This document shows, piece after piece, positions 60,379-64,000 of a stretch of DNA of 64,000 nucleotides. Numbering within the stretch: position 1 is the stretch's first letter; every line of letters starts with the position of its first letter. Both the position numbers and the translations under genes were made by a program. Source of the DNA: Galerina marginata (lineage: Eukaryota; Basidiomycota; Agaricomycetes; Agaricales; Galerinaceae); assembly GCA_023014335.1 (NCBI GenBank), contig JAECYW010000010.1, positions 682,001-746,000 on the forward strand, written 5' to 3'. The notes beneath the pieces were generated by a model that did no database searches, was not told the DNA's origin, and saw only the letters and a program-made list of their open reading frames with translations.

Positions 60379-60775
60379 TTATTTCCCTGGTTTACTTTTC
60401 GAGCTTGAAGAGCTATAAAAATCAAAAAGAAATCAGTGTCAGACAGTTGCTATGGGGGTCCAGACTTACTCGGGAAGTGTGTTTTTCATGATAGTCAGCT
60501 TTCCTGAAGATGCAGCTGACACCATTTGTCGTTCGATCGACTTGTTAATCTTCGCCGTCAAATCCTATGAAAAAAGGGGACACGGTAATTAGAATTAAGA
60601 ATTTGTCCAACCTTGTGTATTGGCAACGAACTTTTTGCATGGCTGCTTGTTTCATGAGGATCGGTTTCTTGGGAGCGATGGCACGTTTCCCCTTCTTCAT
60701 ATTTGCGGCAGCTTTTGAAGCGTGTCGACTGCTTCCAGCCTTTGCTTGAAGTCCCTTTGTCTTTCCTTGAACCAT
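60379..60775 (-). CDS. DUF2462 small basic protein
   Basis: Start at 60775 (MVQGKTKGLQAKAGSSRHAS). Exon 1 ends KPILMKQAAMQK. A GTTCGT...CATAG intron joins to DLTAKINKSIERQMVSAASS then GKLTIMKNTLP, the conserved DUF2462 core. A GTAAGT...TATAG intron gives a short tail (DSSSSKSKPGK) ending at TAA 60379-60381. That makes about 90 residues with very high Lys content, as in the family. Members are small nucleolar or nuclear proteins in other eukaryotes; their molecular role is poorly known. The intact phases support expression. Confidence 0.85.
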
Positions 60776-61001
60776 TTCGGAAAATACTGAAGAGCAGGGA
60801 TCTGGAAATGATCTGATGTAAGTCAGGATGAAGTGTAGAAGATAGAAGTTTGAGTGCAAGGAAAACGCGTGCGGCGTGCACCTGACAGGTGAAAGAATCC
60901 TAAAAGTCACGTGAACCTGTGAACCTGAGCTCCCGCCCTTGACCGAACCACTCTCTGAGTCTCGCAACAGAAAGAGTATCATCACGGACAGTGCCCGACG
61001 G

Positions 61002-62548
61002 ATGATCACCACGGCGCCGAAGATGCTGCGAATGCAGCGGACCATCTTAATTGGCAAGGTCGTATGAGCTATACCTCTTGTCGGACTATCCTCTTAACGC
61101 GTTTTATAGCGGGCATACCATGATCTGGTGACTTTGCCAGGTAACAAACCTGTAGTATCCTATGGGTCTCCCGGCTACAGCGCCGTCTCTGGCCATCGAG
61201 TTACAGTCTTTGGGTGCACTGGATTTTTAGGACGATACCTTGTTTCCAAACTCGGTGTGTTCCAGCCTTGACGGTGTGGTGACCCAACTTAACCGTTGCC
61301 TTTGGGTAGGAAAAACTGGCACTCAGGTCATTGTTCCCTATCGCGATGCGGATGAAGCGCGACTTTTCAAGCCGATGGGAGACCTTGGACAAATCGTCCG
61401 AATGGTCTGTTTCCATTGACCTTGTCAGGTATATTAATACTGAGAAACGCGGCAGGAATGGGACATGCGGGATGACCGAACAATAGCAGAGTGCCTACGG
61501 CATTCTGATACTGTTTATAATCTTGTAGGAAGGGACTATGAGACTAAGTACGCTCTCCTGTCTATCTCGTTCTTGCATCTTGTCAAACCGAAATATCCTC
61601 TCAGAAATTTCGATTATCGCTCGGCCAATGCCACTGGACCGGAAAGGATCGCCAAGATAGCTGCGGAATGTGGGGTGTCCCAGTTCATCCAAGTTTCTCA
61701 TTTAGGATGCATCCAAGACGTCTCCGTCCAAGTTCTATCAGGCGAAGGCCGAGGGAGAAGAGCTTGTAAAAGCCGCATTCCCCTCAGCGACAATTATTCG
61801 ACCCGGCCACATGTTTGGGTATGAAGACAAGCTGTTAACAAATATTGCAGGTTTGCCTCTTGTGCTCGCTTGAAAGCATTGGTCACTAAACGTCTAAATT
61901 TCAGTGTGGCCAATCTGGTGGAAGTTAAACCACGCAGAGACTAAAATAAAGCCTGTTCATGTGAGTTATGTCATGTTACTATGTATGTCCGTTATTTATC
62001 AAAACATCACTTCCGGTCTTAGGTATTAGATGTCGCACAAGCATTGGTGAATCTGTTGACACGACCTCAACATTCTAAAACCATCAACCTCCCTGGACCG
62101 TCTACCTTGACCTATCAATATCTCCTTGACGTTGTATCTTCAGTGACACTTCAGCCCCCCTCTCGAGCCCCCGTCCTGCCGAAGGCTGTCGCCACTCTCC
62201 TTTCTAAATTGGGTCAGAATGCGTGGTGGCCAACACTCAGCCCTGATGAAGTGACGAGAAGATATATCGACGATGCGGATGTCCCCGGAGATTGGGATGC
62301 CGTTGGCGTTCAGCCATCCGAAATAGAGACCCATGCGATCACGTACCTTCGCCGTTATCGTTCTGCGTGAGTGGGATTAGCACGCTCTTGGTTCCATTCG
62401 GCAACTGATTTTTCTCGTGAATTAGGGAGAATTTCGTGCGACCCGTTATCTTCCCAGCTCGGCCGTCACCCGTCATTGTAAGTCCCGCTTACGAGAAACT
62501 TTTGACGCTGAATTAACGTGGTTATTTCGGTAGGCTGAAGAATATTAG
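61002..62548 (+). CDS. NDUFA9: NADH:ubiquinone oxidoreductase 39-40 kDa subunit (complex I)
   Basis: Start at 61002 (MITTAPKMLRMQRTILIGK, presequence-like, exon 1 to 61058). Exon 2 (61110-61254) holds HRVTVFGCTGFLGRYLVSKL, the NAD(P)-binding GxxGxxG of this atypical short-chain dehydrogenase. Then TGTQVIVPYRDADEARLFKP, RHSDTVYNLVGRDYETK, NFDYRSANATGPERIAKIA and FIQVSHL, DASKTSPSKFYQAKAEGEEL, ATIIRPGHMFGYEDKLL, VWPIWWKL, LDVAQALVNLLTRP, and the last exon ending SPVIAEEY. The subunit sits on the matrix arm near the quinone site and stabilises complex I. Frame slips between SHL and DASK at TTTAGGATG (61701-61709), where one G seems extra. The other splice joins I checked keep phase. Confidence 0.9.
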
Positions 62549-62840
62549 CGTAGAACTAGGCTGGTTCTTATTATTAGAATAATAAGCTTGAAATTTTGAA
62601 AGTTGTGCCTGGGAGAGTAACTGTTGCAGACATTGAAGCTTGCGCAGCAGATGGTACGTCGTGGCAGCTAAGATCCCACACATGGAGTGAAGGCACACAT
62701 GGGGGTGTCATAAAAAAAGGGACGAGTGGAGGTTGCAGCTTGCGGCCAAGGGCCAGCCATGAGAACTGAATACAGATTCTGGTCGATAAAGTAAGGTAAT
62801 ATAAAAGTCATATGTGGGTTGCCCTGTAAACGGTCTAACT
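62549..62840. other. Convergent 3' ends of NDUFA9 and TOM22
   Basis: A spacer with an AATAATAAG-type T/A-rich stretch near 62570. No gene. Confidence 0.5.
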
Positions 62841-63337
62841 TCAGAAGCCAGGTGGGACGAGGGCTTTTGGTTGACTTGGATCCAAGCCAGGTGGGCCCAA
62901 CATCTGAGAAAGAATATGGTAGGGTCAGTAAACAAGTAGCAAGATAATGCAAAGAACTGGCCTGTTGGGTCCCTTGATGTTGTTCATACAACTCCTTCTC
63001 CTGCGCAACGGCTTTGGCTTCGTCTTCGACAACGAGCGCTAGTGGGAGGCCCACGAGCAGGGCAGACGTGGTGACAACCCAGACAATGTTTCCAATTATT
63101 TTTGAGCCATTTTTAACGAATGATGCAGCCTTGGAAATGCGAGTGACGATGTTGTGGCGCGTGGTGGGTGGAACAATGTCCTTGAGGGCGACGACGCGGT
63201 CGATGAAGGACTCTTCTACCGAGGCGTCCGACTCGACAGATGAGAGGGAGACGGAGCTGGACGTCCGTGACGACGAGGAGGAGGCATAGGGCTGACGCGT
63301 GCACGTCCTTCTCCTCGACAATTTCAACTTTGACCAT
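62841..63337 (-). CDS. TOM22: TOM22, mitochondrial import receptor subunit
   Basis: Start at 63337 (MVKVEIVEEKDVHAS). A serine-rich cytosolic stretch (YASSSSSRTSSSVSL) is followed by EESFIDRVVALKDIVPPTTR, then the membrane anchor NIVWVVTTSALLVGLPLALV with its conserved proline, then EDEAKAVAQEKELYEQHQ. After an intron it ends MLGPPGLDPSQ...LVPPGF at 62841. The order and the PPTTR and LLVGLPLAL signatures are those of fungal Tom22, the central receptor and organiser of the outer-membrane TOM complex. Two oddities: one extra base between HAS and PYASSS (about 63288-63294), and the last intron must start with GC (CAG|GCCAGT) to give the conserved C-terminus. An ATG at about 63432 in the main frame gives an unlikely N-terminus. 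Confidence 0.88.
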
Positions 63338-63717
63338 GATGATGTGTGAGGTGTGAACGTGTGTGACCGAAAATGGACGGTGACTGTGTGTGACTGTGAG
63401 GCGAACTCGGTACCGGTGCGCAGGGTCATCATGCATCGGATCCGGAGATAATTGCTGAGGTAATAAAATGTAACAGATTGTGTTGTCCCTGCAGGCTGCT
63501 TGCTTGTGCTTGGCTCTGTCCATTCATCGAATCATCCTATATATACCTGACCGCTCTGACTGACTATTAAAGCTAATCCTCCCCCGGGTCTGTCATGCAG
63601 CACGACATTCACTACCCAAATCATGGTGCTTCCCCTCAGCAACAAGGTCCGTTTTTTATTCCTTCGTCTTCCGGCTGCCGTTGAACCTTCTTAGGCCTTG
63701 TCTTGCCCACACCATCA
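63338..63717. other. Divergent promoter region of TOM22 and the regulator gene
   Basis: Carries pyrimidine-rich stretches. A short ATG frame at 63624 (MVLPLSNK followed by a GTCCG donor) could be an upstream exon, but its phase does not fit. Confidence 0.35.
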
Positions 63718-64000
63718 ATGCAGAACCAGATGCACGAGCTCGCAAAGACACTGCCACCTCCACGAAAACAGAACACTGCCTGCGATGCCTGCAGGTCCGT
63801 TTATCAGATCGGAACAACGGAATATTTTACAGATTCCCATCCAGGTCGCGAAAGGTGAAGTGCAATCGAATGGCCGGGCAGGACAAGGTATGGCCCTTCT
63901 CCACACTCCTTGTTTTATCGCTTGTTTATCACTTTCCTCAACTACCCAGTGTCAGGTACCTATTCCACAACAGCTCACTTTTGCACACTGGTACTTACAG
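63718..64000 (+). CDS. Zn2Cys6 transcription factor, N-terminal part, cut by window end
   Basis: Start at 63718 (MQNQMHELAKTLPPPRKQNT). The zinc cluster begins ACDACR; a GTCCGT...ATCCAG intron interrupts it and joins to SRKVKCNRMAGQDK, followed by a GTATGG...CCCAG intron and CQ. This gives C-x2-C-x6-C and the next cysteine of a fungal binuclear zinc cluster (CDACRSRKVKC). An intron inside the cluster is common in basidiomycetes. Such proteins bind CGG-type DNA sites in the nucleus. The activation region lies beyond the window, so targets cannot be guessed. Confidence 0.75.

Noticed and set aside
62668..63432. Single 254-codon frame as TOM22
   Set aside because: Its first 30-odd residues are 5' flank and its last part is intron and 3' sequence; the family start and end lie in other frames.

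Overview
The window reads as nuclear DNA of an Agaricomycete (mushroom-forming basidiomycete). Genes are cut by many short GT-AG introns, mostly about 45-70 nt. The families are ones typical of that class: FunK1-type kinases, DUF6534 seven-helix proteins, a DUF6699 protein, a JmjC-like family, a KDZ-associated CxC6 cysteine cluster and a Tnp2-type transposase. I cannot name the species. Most genes below were rebuilt by joining exons by hand from frame, splice sites and protein-like sequence, so small exon-edge errors are possible.

Region 1-51 kb is accessory and repeat-rich. It opens with the C-terminal part of a Tnp2-like transposase, then lineage-specific genes and fragments (1.4-6.4 kb), a short terminal-inverted-repeat element (7.5-7.9 kb), an F-box gene (8.5-10.8 kb), a perfect 39-bp palindrome (11.65 kb) and a satellite of about 161-bp units (11.8-13.0 kb). 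Next come a cysteine-rich/UIM/HECT-like ubiquitin-ligase gene with two in-frame stops (13.1-16.3 kb), a membrane-anchored WD40-like gene (18.3-20.2 kb), a 0.95-kb foldback element (20.3-21.2 kb), an intact FunK1 kinase gene (21.9-24.8 kb) and a large JmjC-like gene with altered iron ligands (25.9-30.5 kb). A coiled-coil gene (31.4 kb), a conserved intact unknown gene (33.5-35.0 kb) and a small helical-protein gene (37.8-38.5 kb) follow. The stretch 39-47 kb mixes decayed fragments (a lineage-specific family, a dynamin-like GTPase, CxC6, a pseudokinase) with one apparently intact DUF6534 gene; a second DUF6534 gene lies at 48.9-51.0 kb.

Region 51.6-64 kb changes character to densely packed housekeeping genes: CUL1 (SCF ubiquitin-ligase scaffold), COQ5 (ubiquinone methyltransferase) divergent from FCF2 (rRNA processing), UTP3/SAS10 (small-subunit processome), a DUF2462 gene, NDUFA9 (complex I), TOM22 (mitochondrial import) and the 5' end of a Zn2Cys6 regulator cut by the window edge. 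Two themes stand out: ribosome biogenesis (FCF2, UTP3) and mitochondria (COQ5, NDUFA9, TOM22). The F-box gene, the HECT-like gene and CUL1 all belong to ubiquitin biology, but nothing in the sequence shows that they act together.

Several genes, including the essential NDUFA9, TOM22 and UTP3, each carry what looks like one extra base that breaks an otherwise clear reading frame. This suggests base-level assembly errors, so the frameshift-based pseudogene calls here should be held lightly. I saw no tRNA, rRNA or CRISPR array.
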